In this document: one piece after another, positions 9,887 to 20,817 of the stretch
Layout of the letters: the number at the start of each line of letters is the position of its first letter
How positions within the stretch are numbered: the stretch's first letter is position 1
Assembly: GCA_002189035.1 (NCBI GenBank)
Contig: NEEC01000515.1
Coordinates: forward strand, 1 to 29,483
Origin: Utricularia gibba
Taxonomy: Eukaryota > Streptophyta > Magnoliopsida > Lamiales > Lentibulariaceae
Reading direction: 5' to 3'
DNA: 29,483 nucleotides
Made by a program: the position numbers and the translations under genes
The notes under the pieces: generated by a model
What the model was told of the DNA's origin: nothing
The model's database searches: none
Seen by the model: the letters and a program-made list of their open reading frames with translations, nothing else

Positions 9887-11750
9887 CAAATGCAACATTG
9901 TATTCATCGATTTGCATCCTTTGTCCTCATGAGCCATAAAGAATCGCGGCCCGGACCAAGTTCCTAGCGAGACTGGCCGCCACAAAACGAGAAGCTGTTC
10001 CTTGAAAAACCATGTAGGCAACACCGAAAACCGAACGTTAATAAATACATCACTTTCTTTGCCGGGCTACAACTTACTTTGGGCCAAGGCCTAAGCTGAT
10101 CTTTTTCCGGTTCCAAGTGCCCCAAGACCGCCTCTCAAGTATAAAGTAAGTTGTTGAAAAATCATGTGGGGTGCACGTGACATCGTAATTTAAACAAATG
10201 CATCATTTTTTTAATCGATTTGCATCCAGTTGACCTCATGAGCCATACAGAATCGGGGTCAGGACCAAGTTCCCAGCGAGACTGGCCGCCACAAAACGAG
10301 AAGCGGTTCCTTGAAAAACCATGTAGGCAGCCCCCGAAAACCGAACGATAATAAATACATCACTTTATTTGCCGGACTACAACTTACTTTGGGCAAGGCC
10401 TAAGCTGACCTTTTTCCGGTCCAAGTGCCCCCAAGACCGCCTCCTCATGTATAAAGTATGTTGTTAAAAAATCATGTGGGGTGCACGTGACATCGTAATT
10501 TAAACAAATGCATCATTTTTTTAATCGATTTGCATCCTTTTGACCTCATGAGCCATAAAGAATCGCGGGCCCGGACCAAGTTCCTAGCGAGACTGGCCGC
10601 CACAAAACGAGAAGCTTTCCTTGAAAAACCATGTAGGCAACACCGAAAACCGAACGTTAATAAATACATCACTTTCTTTGCCGGGCTACAACTTACTTTG
10701 GGCCAAGGCCTAAGCTGATCTTTTCCGGTTCCAAGTGCACCCAAAGACCGCCTCTCAAGTATAAAGTAAGTTGTTGAAAAAATCATGTGGGGTGCACGTG
10801 ACATCAAATTTAAACAAATGCATCATTTTTTTAATCGATTTGCATCCAGTTGACCTCATGAGCCATACAGAATCGGGGTCAAGGACCAAGTTCCCAGCGA
10901 GACTGGCCGCCACAAACGAGAAGCGGTTCCTTGAAAAACCATGTAGGCAGCCCCCGAAAACCGAACGATAATAAATACATCACTTTATTTGCCGGACTAC
11001 AACTTACTTTGGGCCAAGGCCTAAGCTGACTTTTTCCGGTTCCAAGTGCCCCCAAGACCGCCTCTCATGTATAAAGTATGTTGTTAAAAAAAATCATGTG
11101 GGGTGCACGTGACATCGTAATTTAAACAAATGCATCATTTTTTTTAATCGATTTGCATCCTTTTGACCTCATGAGCCATAAAGAATCGCGGGCCCGGACC
11201 AAGTTCCTAGCGAGACTGGCCGCCACAAAACGAGAAGCTGTTCCTTGAAAAACCATGTAGGCAACACCGAAAACCGAACGTTAATAAATATATCACTTTC
11301 TTTGCCGGGCTACAACTTACTTTGGGCCAAGGCCTAAGCTGACCTTTTTCCGGTTCCAAGTGCCCCCAAGACCGCCTCCTCAAGTATAAGTATGTTAAAA
11401 AAATCATGTGGGGTGCACGTGACATCGTAATTTAAACAAATGCATCATTTTTTTTAATCGATTTGCATCCAGTTGACCTCATGAGCCATACAGAATCGGG
11501 GTCAAGGACCAAGTTCCCAGCGAGACTGGCCGCCACAAAACGAGAAGCGGTTCCTTGAAAAACCATGTAGGCAGCCCCCGAAAACCGAACGATAATAAAT
11601 ACATCACTTTATTTGCCGGACTACAACTAACTCTCGTGCAAGCCAAACTTACCTTTGTCCCGTTCCAGGTGCACCCAAAGACCGCCTGCTCAAGTATAAA
11701 GTAAGTTGTTGAAAAAATCATGTGGGGTGCACGTGATATCGCAATTTAAA
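9887..11750 (+). repeat. Hexamer A-BC-CA-BC-CA-B, copy 4
   Basis: Monomer starts are 9887, 10195, 10505, 10815, 11127 and 11437; total length is 1,864 bp. Heads of monomers 2 to 6 are all gcatcat type, so the C head is more widespread here than in copies 1 to 3. Monomer 3 ends gacatcaaattt, missing bases at the site that is cat in A and cgt in C. Monomer 5 has aataaatatatcac (11285-11298), shared with monomer 5 of the hexamer at 5309, and a shortened junction tataagtatgttaaaa near 11383. Monomer 6 is B with gcctgctc and gatatcgc. Confidence 0.75.
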
Positions 11751-12673
11751 CAAATGCAACATTGTATTCATCGATTTGCATCCTTTGTCCTCATGAGCCA
11801 TAAAGAATCGCGGGCCCGGACCAAGTTCCTAGCGAGACTGGCCGCCACAAAACGAGAAGCTGTTCCTTGAAAAACCATGTAGGCAACACCGAAAACCGAA
11901 CGTTAATAAATACATCACTTTCTTTGCCGGGCTACAACTTACTTTGGGCCAAGGCCTAAGCTGACCTTTTTCCGGTTCCAAGTGCCCCCCAAGACCGCCT
12001 CCTCATGTATAAAGTATGTTGTTAAAAAAATCATGTGGGGTGCACGTGACATCGTAATTTAAACAAATGCATCATTTTTTTTAATCGATTTGCATCCAGT
12101 TGACCTCATGAGCCATACAGAATCGGGGTCAAGGACCAAGTTCCCAGCGAGACTGGCCGCCACAAAACGAGAAGCGGTTCCTTGAAAAACCATGTAGGCA
12201 GCCCCGAAAACCGAACGATAATAAATACATCACTTTATTTGCCGGACTACAACTTACTTTGGGCCAAGGCCTAAGCTGACCTTTTTCCGGTTGCCCAAGA
12301 CCGCCTCTCATGTATAAAGTAAGTTGTTAAAAAATCATGTGGGGTGCACGTGATCGAATTTAAACAAATGCATCATTTTTTTTAATCGATTTGCATCCAG
12401 TTGACCTCATGAGCCATAAAGAATCGGGGCCCGGACCAAGTTCCTAGCGAGACTGGCCGCCACAAAACGAGAAGCTGTTCCTTGAAAAACCATGTAGGCA
12501 GCCCCCGAAAACCGAACGATAATAAATACATCACTTATTTGCCGGACTACAACTAACTTCGGCAAGCCAAACCTTCTTTGTCCCGTTCCAGGTGCACCCA
12601 AAGACCGCCTTCTCAAGTATAAAGTAAGTTGTTGAAAAAATCATGTGGGGTGCACGTGATATCGCAATTTAAA
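11751..12673 (+). repeat. Trimer A-BC-chimera, copy 3
   Basis: Monomer starts are 11751, 12064 and 12365. The first is an A body with a C tail. The second (301 bp) has lost bases between ccggtt and cccaag and ends gtgatcgaattt, missing bases at the A/B/C discriminating site. The third (12365-12673) joins an A-like left body (cataaag, cggggcccgg, cctagcg, ctgttcc) to a B right body (cagcccccg, gataataa, acttcggcaagcc) and ends gatatcgc. Confidence 0.74.
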
Positions 12674-13917
12674 CAAATGCACATTGTATTCATCGATTTG
12701 CATCCTTTTGTCCTCATGAGCCATAAAGAATCGCGGGCCCGGACCAAGTTCCTAGCGAGACTGGCCGCCACAAAACGAGAAGCTGTTCCTTGAAAAACCA
12801 TGTAGGCAACACCGAAAACCGAACGTTAATAAATACATCACTTTCTTTGCCGGGCTACAACTTACTTTGGGCCAAGGCCTAAGCTGATCTTTTTCCGGTT
12901 CCAAGTGCACCCAAAGACCGCCTTCTCAAGTATAAAGTAAGTTGTTGAAAAAATCATGTGGGGTGCACGTGACATCATAATTTAAACAAATGCATCATTT
13001 TTTTTAATCGATTTGCATCCAGTTGACCTCATGAGCCATACAGAATCGGGGTCAGGACCAAGTTCCCAGCGAGACTGGCCGCCACAAAACGAGAAGCGGT
13101 TCAAAACCATGTAGGCAGCCCCCGAAAACCGAACGATAATAAATACATCACTTTATTTGCCGGACTACAACTTACTTTGGGCCAAGGCCTAAGCTGACCT
13201 TTTTCCGGTTCCAAGTGCCCCCAAGACCGCCTCCTCATGTATAAAGTATGTTGTTTAAAAAAATCATGTGGGGTGCACGTGAGATCGTAATTTAAACAAA
13301 TGCATTTTTTTTTTAATCGATTTGCATCCTTTGACCTCATGAGCCATAAAGAATCGCGGGCCCGGACCAAGTTCCTAGCGAGACTGGCCGCCACAAAACG
13401 AGAAGCTGTTCCTTGAAAAACCATGTAGGCAACACCGAAAACCGAACGTTAATAAATACATCACTTTCTTTGCCGGGCTACAACTTACTTTGGGCCAAGG
13501 CCTAAGCTGACCTTTTTCCGGTTCCAAGTGCCCCCAAGACCGCCTCTCATGTATAAAGTATGTTGTTAAAAAATCATGTGGGGTGCACGTGACATCGTAA
13601 TTTAAACAAATGCATCATTTTTTTTAATCGATTTGCATCCAGTTGACCTCATGAGCCATACAGAATCGGGGTCAAGGACCAAGTTCCCAGCGAGACTGGC
13701 CGCCACAAAACGAGAAGCGGTTCCTTGAAAAACCATGTAGGCAGCCCCCGAAAACCGAACGATAATAAATACATCACTTTATTTGCCGACTACAACTAAC
13801 TTCGGGCAAGCCAAACCTTACCTTTGTCCGTTCCAGTGCACCCAAAGACCGCCTGCTCAAGTATAAAGTAAGTTGTTGAAAAAATCATGTGGGGTGCACG
13901 TGATATCGCAATTTAAA
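12674..13917 (+). repeat. Tetramer A-BC-CA-B, copy 1
   Basis: Monomer starts are 12674, 12987, 13297 and 13607. Monomer 2 ends gtgagatcgta, a form shared only with the second monomer of the tetramer at 14541. Monomer 3 has the shortened head gcat plus T-tract. Monomer 4 ends gcctgctc, gatatcgc. The tetramer equals a hexamer with one BC-CA pair removed, as expected from unequal exchange in steps of one dimer. Confidence 0.75.
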
Positions 13918-14540
13918 CAAATGCAACATTGTATTCATCGATTTGCATCCATTTGACCTCATGAGCCATAAAGAATCGCGGGCCCGGACCAAGTTCCTAG
14001 CGAGACTGGCCGCCACAAAACGAGAAGCTGTTCCTTGAAAAACCATGTAGGCAACACCGAAAACCGAACGTTAATAAATACATCACTTTCTTTGCCGGGC
14101 TACAACTTACTTTGGGCCAAGGCCTAAGCTGATCTTTTTCCGGTTCCAAGTGCACCCAAAGACCGCCTTCTCAAGTATAAAGTAAGTTGTTGAAAAAATC
14201 ATGTGGGGTGCACGTGACATCATAATTTAACAAATGGATCATTTTTTTTAATCGATTTGCATCCAGTTGACCTCATGAGCCATACAGAATCGGGGTCAAG
14301 GACCAAGTTCCCAGCGAGACTGGCCGCCACAAAACGAGAAGCGGTTCCTTGAAAAACCATGTAGGCAGCCCCGAAACCGAACGATAATAAATACATCACT
14401 TTATTTGCCGGACTACAACTAACTCTTGCAAGCCAAACCTTACCTTTGTCCCGTTCCAGTGCACCCAAAGACCGCCTGCTCAAGTATAAAGTAAGTTGTT
14501 GAAAAAATCATGTGGGGTGCACGTGATATCGCAATTTAAA
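13918..14540 (+). repeat. A-B dimer between the two tetramers
   Basis: The A at 13918-14230 keeps an A head and A tail but has catttgacc in place of ttttgtcc, a C-type feature. Its end has lost one a (catcataatttaacaaatg), so the tttaaa site is broken at this junction. The B at 14231-14540 has actcttgcaagcc, a shortened form of actctcggtgcaagcc. Confidence 0.78.
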
Positions 14541-15796
14541 CAAATGCAACATTGTATTCATCGATTTGCATCCTTTTGTCCTCATGAGCCATAAAGAATC
14601 GCGGCCCGGACCAAGTTCCTAGCGAGACTGGCCGCCACAAAACGAGAAGCTGTTCCTTGAAAAACCATGTAGGCAACACCGAAAACCGAACGTTAATAAA
14701 TACATCACTTTCTTTGCCGGGCTACAACTTACTTTGGGCCAAGGCCTAAGCTGATCTTTTTCCGGTTCCAAGTGCACCCAAAGACCGCCTTCTCAAGTAT
14801 AAAGTAAGTTGTTGAAAAAATCATGTGGGGTGCACGTGACATCATAATTTAAACAAATGGATCATTTTTTTTAATCGATTTGCATCCAGTTGACCTCATG
14901 AGCCATACAGAATCGGGGTCAAGGACCAAGTTCCCAGCGAGACTGGCCGCCAAAAACGAGAAGCGGTTCCTTGAAAAACCATGTAGGCAGCCCCCGAAAA
15001 CCGAACGATAATAAATACATCACTTTATTTGCCGGACTACAACTTACTTGGGCCAAGCCTAAGCTGACCTTTTTCCGGTCCAAGTGCCCCCCAAGACCGC
15101 CTCCTCATGTATAAAGTATGTTCTTAAAAAATCATGTGGGGTGCACGTGAGATCGTAATTTAAACAAATGATCATTTTTTTAATCGATTTGCATCCTTTT
15201 GTCCTCATGAGCCATAAAGAATCGCGGGCCCGGACCAAGTTCCTAGCGAGACTGGCCGCCACAAAACGAGAAGCTGTTCCTTGAAAAACCATGTAGGCAA
15301 CACCGAAAACCGAACGTTAATAAATACATCACTTTCTTTGCCGGGCTACAACTTACTTTGGGCCAAGGCCTAAGCTGATCTTTTTTCCGGTTCCAAGTGC
15401 ACCCAAAGACCGCCTTCTCAAGTATAAAGTAAGTTGTTGAAAAAAATCATGTGGGGTGCACGTGACATCATAATTTAAACAAATGGATCATTTTTTTTTA
15501 ATCGATTTGCATCCAGTTGACCTCATGAGCCATACAGAATCGGGGTCAAGGACCAAGTTCCCAGCGAGACTGGCCGCCACAAAACGAGAAGCGGTTCCTT
15601 GAAAAACCATGTAGGCAGCCCCCGAAAACCGAACGATAATAAATACATCACTTTATTTTCCGGACTACAACTAACTCTCGGTGCAAGCCAAACCTTACCT
15701 TTGTCCCGTTCCAGGTGCACCCAAAGACCGCCTGCTCAAGTATAAAGTAAGTTGTTGAAAAAATCATGTGGGGTGCACGTGATATCGCAATTTAAA
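14541..15796 (+). repeat. Tetramer A-BC-CA-B, copy 2
   Basis: Monomer starts are 14541, 14854, 15165 and 15480. Monomer 2 ends gtgagatcgta, as in the tetramer at 12674, and contains the unique ttcttaaaaaatc in place of ttgttaaaaa. Monomer 3 begins with aaatgatcat, missing the g/c base that separates B from C heads. Monomer 4 is a full B, 317 bp, with a nine-base T-tract and tttattttccgg in place of tttatttgccgg. This is the last complex unit before the uniform dimer zone. Confidence 0.75.
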
Positions 15797-17363
15797 CAAA
15801 TGCAACATTGTATTCATCGATTTGCATCCTTTTGTCCTCATGAGCCATAAAGAATCGCGGGCCCGGACCAAGTTCCTAGCGAGACTGGCCGCCACAAAAC
15901 GAGAAGCTGTTCCTTGAAAAACCATGTAGGCAACACGAAAACCGAACGTTAATAAATACATCACTTTCTTTGCCGGGCTACAACTTACTTTGGGCCAAGG
16001 CCTAAGCTGATCTTTTTCCGGTTCCAAGTGCACCCAAAGACCGCCTTCTCAAGTATAAAGTAAGTTGTTGAAAAAATCATGTGGGGTGCACGTGACATCA
16101 TAATTTAAACAAATGGATCATTTTTTTTAATCGATTTGCATCCAGTTGACCTCATGAGCCATACAGAATCGGGGTCAAGGACCAAGTTCCCAGCGAGACT
16201 GGCCGCCACAAAACGAGAAGCGGTTCCTTGAAAAACCATGTAGGCAGCCCCCGAAAACCGAACGATAATAAATACATCACTTTATTTGCCGGACTACAAC
16301 TAACTCTCGGTGCAAGCCAAACCTTACCTTTGTCCCGTTCCAGGTGCACCAAAGACCGCCTGCTCAAGTATAAAGTAAGTTGTTGAAAAAATCATGTGGG
16401 GTGCACGTGATATCGCAATTTAAACAAATGCAACATTGTATTCATCGATTTGCATCCTTTTGTCCTCATGAGCCATAAAGAATCGCGGGCCCGGACCAAG
16501 TTTCCTAGCGAGACTGGCCGCCACAAAACGAGAAGCTGTTCCTTGAAAAACCATGTAGGCAACACGAAAACCGAACGTTAATAAATACATCACTTTCTTT
16601 GCCGGGCTACAACTTACTTTGGGCCAAGGCCTAAGCTGATCTTTTTCCGGTTCCAAGTGCACCCAAAGACCGCCTTCTCAAGTATAAAGTAAGTTGTTGA
16701 AAAAATCATGTGGGGTGCACGTGACATCATAATTTAAACAAATGGATCATTTTTTTTAATCGATTTGCATCCAGTTGACCTCATGAGCCATACAGAATCG
16801 GGGTCAAGGACCAAGTTCCCAGCGAGACTGGCCGCCACAAAACGAGAAGCGGTTCCTTGAAAAACCATGTAGGCAGCCCCCGAAAACCGAACGATAATAA
16901 ATACATCACTTTATTTGCCGGACTACAACTAACTCTCGGTGCAAGCCAAACCTTACCTTTGTCCCGTTCCAGGTGCACCCAAAGACCGCCTGCTCAAGTA
17001 TAAAGTAAGTTGTTGAAAAAATCATGTGGGGTGCACGTGATATCGCAATTTAAACAAATGCAACATTGTATTCATCGATTTGCATCCTTTTGTCCTCATG
17101 AGCCATAAAGAATCGCGGGCCCGGACCAAGTTCCTAGCGAGACTGGCCGCCACAAAACGAGAAGCTGTTCCTTGAAAAACCATGTAGGCAACACGAAAAC
17201 CGAACGTTAATAAATACATCACTTTCTTTGCCGGGCTACAACTTACTTTGGGCCAAGGCCTAAGCTGATCTTTTTCCGGTTCCAAGTGCACCCAAAGACC
17301 GCCTTCTCAAGTATAAAGTAAGTTAAAAAATCATGTGGGGTGCACGTGACATCATAATTTAAA

Positions 17364-17673
17364 CAAATGGATCATTTTTTTTAATCGATTTGCATCCAGT
17401 TGACCTCATGAGCCATACAGAATCGGGGTCAAGGACCAAGTTCCCAGCGAGACTGGCCGCCACAAAACGAGAAGCGGTTCCTTGAAAAACCATGTAGGCA
17501 GCCCCCGAAAACCGAACGATAATAAATACATCACTTTATTTGCCGGACTACAACTACTTTGGGCAAGCCAAACCTACCTTTTTCCGTTCCAAGTGCCCCC
17601 AAGACCGCCTCCTCAAGTATAAAGTAAGTTGTTTAAAAAATCATGTGGGGTGCACGTGATATCGCAATTTAAA
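17364..17673 (+). repeat. B monomer with intermediate B/C tail
   Basis: The body is B (ggatcat, catacag, cagcccccg) but the tail reads actactttgggcaagcc, aaacctacc, tttttccgttccaagtgcccccaag, cctcctcaag, ttgtttaaaa. That is neither the B tail (actctcggtgcaagcc, tttgtcccgttccaggtgcaccc) nor the C tail, but a shortened mixture of both. It ends gatatcgc. A nearly equivalent copy lies six monomers on, at 19248. Confidence 0.75.
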
Positions 17674-19247
17674 CAAATGCAACATTTTTTTCATCGATTT
17701 GCATCCTTTTGTCCTCATGAGCCATAAAGAATCGCGGGCCCGGACCAAGTTCCTAGCGAGACTGGCCGCCACAAAACGAGAAGCTGTTCCTTGAAAAACC
17801 ATGTAGGCAACACCGAAAACCGAACGTTAATAAATACATCACTTTCTTTGCCGGGCTACAACTTACTTTGGGCCAAGGCCTAAGCTGATCTTTTTCCGGT
17901 TCCAAGTGCACCCAAAGACCGCCTTCTCAAGTATAAAGTAAGTTGTTGAAAAAATCATGTGGGGTGCACGTGACATCATAATTTAAACAAATGGATCATT
18001 TTTTTTAATCGATTTGCATCCAGTTGACCTCATGAGCCATACAGAATCGGGGTCAAGGACCAAGTTCCCAGCGAGACTGGCCGCCACAAAACGAGAAGCG
18101 GTTCCTTGAAAAACCATGTAGGCAGCCCCCGAAAACCGAACGATAATAAATACATCACTTTATTTTGCCGGACTACAACTAACTCTCGGTGCAAGCCAAA
18201 CCTTACCTTTGTCCCGTTCCAGGTGCACCCAAAGACCGCCTGCTCAAGTATAAAGTAAGTTGTTGAAAAAATCATGTGGGGTGCACGTGATATCGCAATT
18301 TAAACAAATGCAACATTGTATTCATCGATTTGCATCCTTTTGTCCTCATGAGCCATAAAGAATCGCGGGCCCGGACCAAGTTCCTAGCGAGACTGGCCGC
18401 CACAAAACGAGAAGCTGTTCCTTGAAAAACCATGTAGGCAACACCGAAAACCGAACGTTAATAAATACATCACTTTCTTTGCCGGGCTACAACTTACTTT
18501 GGGCCAAGGCCTAAGCTGATCTTTTTCCGGTTCCAAGTGCACCCAAAGACCGCCTTCTCAAGTATAAAGTAAGTTGTTGAAAAAATCATGTGGGGTGCAC
18601 GTGACATCATAATTTAAACAAATGATCATTTTTTTTAATCGATTTGCATCCAGTTGACCTCATGAGCCATACAGAATCGGGGTCAAGGACCAAGTTCCCA
18701 GCGAGACTGGCCGCCACAAAACGAGAAGCGGTTCCTTGAAAAACCATGTAGGCAGCCCCCGAAAACCGAACGATAATAAATACATCACTTTATTTGCCGG
18801 ACTACAACTAACTCTCGGTGCAAGCCAAACCTTACCTTTGTCCCGTTCCAGGTGCACCCAAAGACCGCCTGCTCAAGTATAAAGTAAGTTGTTGAAAAAA
18901 TCATGTGGGGTGCACGTGATATCGCAATTTAAACAAATGCAACATTGTATTCATCGATTTGCATCCTTTTGTCCTCATGAGCCATAAAGAATCGCGGGCC
19001 CGGACCAAGTTCCTAGCGAGACTGGCCGCCACAAAACGAGAAGCTGTTCCTTGAAAAACCATGTAGGCAACACCGAAAACCGAACGTTAATAAATACATC
19101 ACTTTCTTTGCCGGGCTACAACTTACTTTGGGCCAAGGCCTAAGCTGATCTTTTTCCGGTTCCAAGTGCACCCAAAGACCGCCTTCTCAAGTATAAAGTA
19201 AGTTGTTGAAAAAATCATGTGGGGTGCACGTGACATCATAATTTAAA

Positions 19248-19557
19248 CAAATGGATCATTTTTTAATCGATTTGCATCCAGTTGACCTCATGAGCCATAC
19301 AGAATCGGGGTCAAGGACCAAGTTCCCAGCGAGACTGGCCGCCACAAAACGAGAAGCGGTTCCTTGAAAAACCATGTAGGCAGCCCCCGAAAACCGAACG
19401 ATAATAAATACATCACTTTATTTGCCGGACTACAACTAACTTCGGGCAAGCCAAACCTTACCTTTTTCCGTTCCAAGTGCACCCCAAGACCGCCTCCTCA
19501 GTATAAAGTAAGTTGTTGAAAAAATCATGTGGGGTGCACGTGATATCGCAATTTAAA
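19248..19557 (+). repeat. B monomer with intermediate B/C tail, second copy
   Basis: The body is B, with a T-tract of only five. The tail has acttcgggcaagcc, tttttccgttccaagtgcaccccaag and cctcctcagtataaag, where cag lacks the base that separates caag (A/B) from catg (C). It is followed by an A whose head is gcaacat plus T-tract. Its distance from the similar copy at 17364 is 1,884 bp, six monomers. Confidence 0.75.
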
Positions 19558-20188
19558 CAAATGCAACATTTTTTTTCATCGATTTGCATCCTTTTGTCCT
19601 CATGAGCCATAAAGAATCGCGGGCCCGGACCAAGTTCCTAGCGAGACTGGCCGCCACAAAACGAGAAGCTGTTCCTTGAAAAACCATGTAGGCAACACCG
19701 AAAACCGAACGTTAATAAATACATCACTTTCTTTGCCGGGCTACAACTTACTTTGGGCCAAGGCCTAAGCTGATCTTTTTCCGGTTCCAAGTGCACCCAA
19801 AGACCGCCTTCTCAAGTATAAAGTAAGTTGTTGAAAAAATCATGTGGGGTGCACGTGACATCATAATTTAAACAAATGGATCATTTTTTTTAATCGATTT
19901 GCATCCAGTTGACCTCATGAGCCATACAGAATCGGGGTCAAGGACCAAGTTCCCAGCGAGACTGGCCGCCACAAAACGAGAAGCGGTTCCTTGAAAAACC
20001 ATGTAGGCAGCCCCCGAAAACCGAACGATAATAAATACATCACTTTATTTGCCGGACTACAACTAACTCTCGGTGCAAGCCAAACCTTACCTTTGTCCCG
20101 TTCCAGGTGCACCCAAAGACCGCCTGCTCAAGTATAAAGTAAGTTGTTGAAAAAATCATGTGGGGTGCACGTGATATCGCAATTTAAA

Positions 20189-20502
20189 CAAATGCAACAT
20201 TGTATTCATCGATTTGCATCCTTTTGTCCTCATGAGCCATAAAGAATCGCGGGCCCGGACCAAGTTCCTAGCGAGACTGGCCGCCACAAAACGAGAAGCT
20301 GTTCCTTGAAAAACCATGTAGGCAACACCGAAAACCGAACGTTAATAAATACATCACTTTCTTTGCCGGGCTACAACTTACTTTGGGCCAAGGCCTAAGC
20401 TGATCTTTTTCCGGTTCCAAGTGCACCCAAAGACCGCCTTCTCAAGTATAAAGTAAGTTGTTGAAAAAATCATGTGGGGTGCACGTGACATCATAATTTA
20501 AA
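20189..20502 (+). repeat. Representative type A monomer, 314 bp
   Basis: This is a clean A copy. Diagnostic sites in order are gcaacattgtattcatcg, ttttgtcctc, cataaag, gcgggcccgg, cctagcg, ctgttcc, caacaccg, cgttaata, ttctttgccgggc, acttactttgggccaagg, gcctaagctgatc, tttttccggttccaag, gtgcacccaaag, gccttctcaag and gacatcat. The palindrome gggccc is confined to A bodies and absent from B, so it recurs roughly once per dimer in uniform zones. Aggcct occurs in A copies and in C tails. Many other A copies in domain 3 differ from this one at only a few positions. Confidence 0.9.
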
Positions 20503-20817
20503 CAAATGGATCATTTTTTTAATCGATTTGCATCCAGTTGACCTCATGAGCCATACAGAATCGGGGTCAAGGACCAAGTTCCCAGCGAGACTGGCCGCCA
20601 CAAAACGAGAAGCGGTTCCTTGAAAAACCATGTAGGCAGCCCCCGAAAACCGAACGATAATAAATACATCACTTTATTTGCCGGACTACAACTAACTCTC
20701 GGTGCAAGCCAAACCTTACCTTTGTCCCGTTCCAGGTGCACCCAAAGACCGCCTGCTCAAGTATAAAGTAAGTTGTTGAAAAAATCATGTGGGGTGCACG
20801 TGATATCGCAATTTAAA
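20503..20817 (+). repeat. Representative type B monomer, 315 bp
   Basis: This is a clean B copy. Diagnostic sites in order are ggatcat plus T-tract plus aatcg, agttgacctc, catacag, ggggtcaagg, cccagcg, cggttcc, cagcccccg, cgataata, tttatttgccggac, actaactctcggtgcaagcc, aaaccttacctttgtcccg, ttccaggtgcacccaaag, gcctgctcaag and gatatcgc. A and B are identical in the central block from gcgagactggccgcc to aaaacgagaagc and in the end block from aaaaaatcatgtgggg to gcacgtga. Divergence is concentrated in the head and in the segment after ctacaact. Confidence 0.9.

Larger units (their letters stand above)
2499..15796 (+). repeat. Domain 2: complex higher-order zone (hexamers, trimers, tetramers)
   Basis: Here the simple A-B alternation is enriched with C heads and C tails, and units are best bounded by true A heads (gcaacattg) on the left and true B ends (gatatcgc followed by a new A head) on the right. 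This rule gives, in order, units of 6, 3, 6, 6, 3, 6, 3, 4, 2 and 4 monomers. Three times a hexamer is followed directly by a trimer (2499-5308, 7184-9886, 9887-12673), suggesting a nine-monomer unit of about 2.7-2.8 kb. The assignment of each monomer is read by eye from about eight diagnostic sites. Confidence 0.78.
15797..20817 (+). repeat. Eight consecutive A-B dimers
   Basis: Monomer starts are 15797, 16110, 16425, 16739, 17055, 17364, 17674, 17988, 18305, 18619, 18934, 19248, 19558, 19873, 20189 and 20503. The first three A copies share aacacgaaaacc (one c fewer than aacaccgaaaacc), suggesting local spread of one variant or a systematic basecalling effect. The A copies at 17674 and 19558 replace the gtatt of the head with T-tract, each directly after a B with a mixed tail, so these two pairs look like copies of one another 1,884 bp apart. 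Confidence 0.85.
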
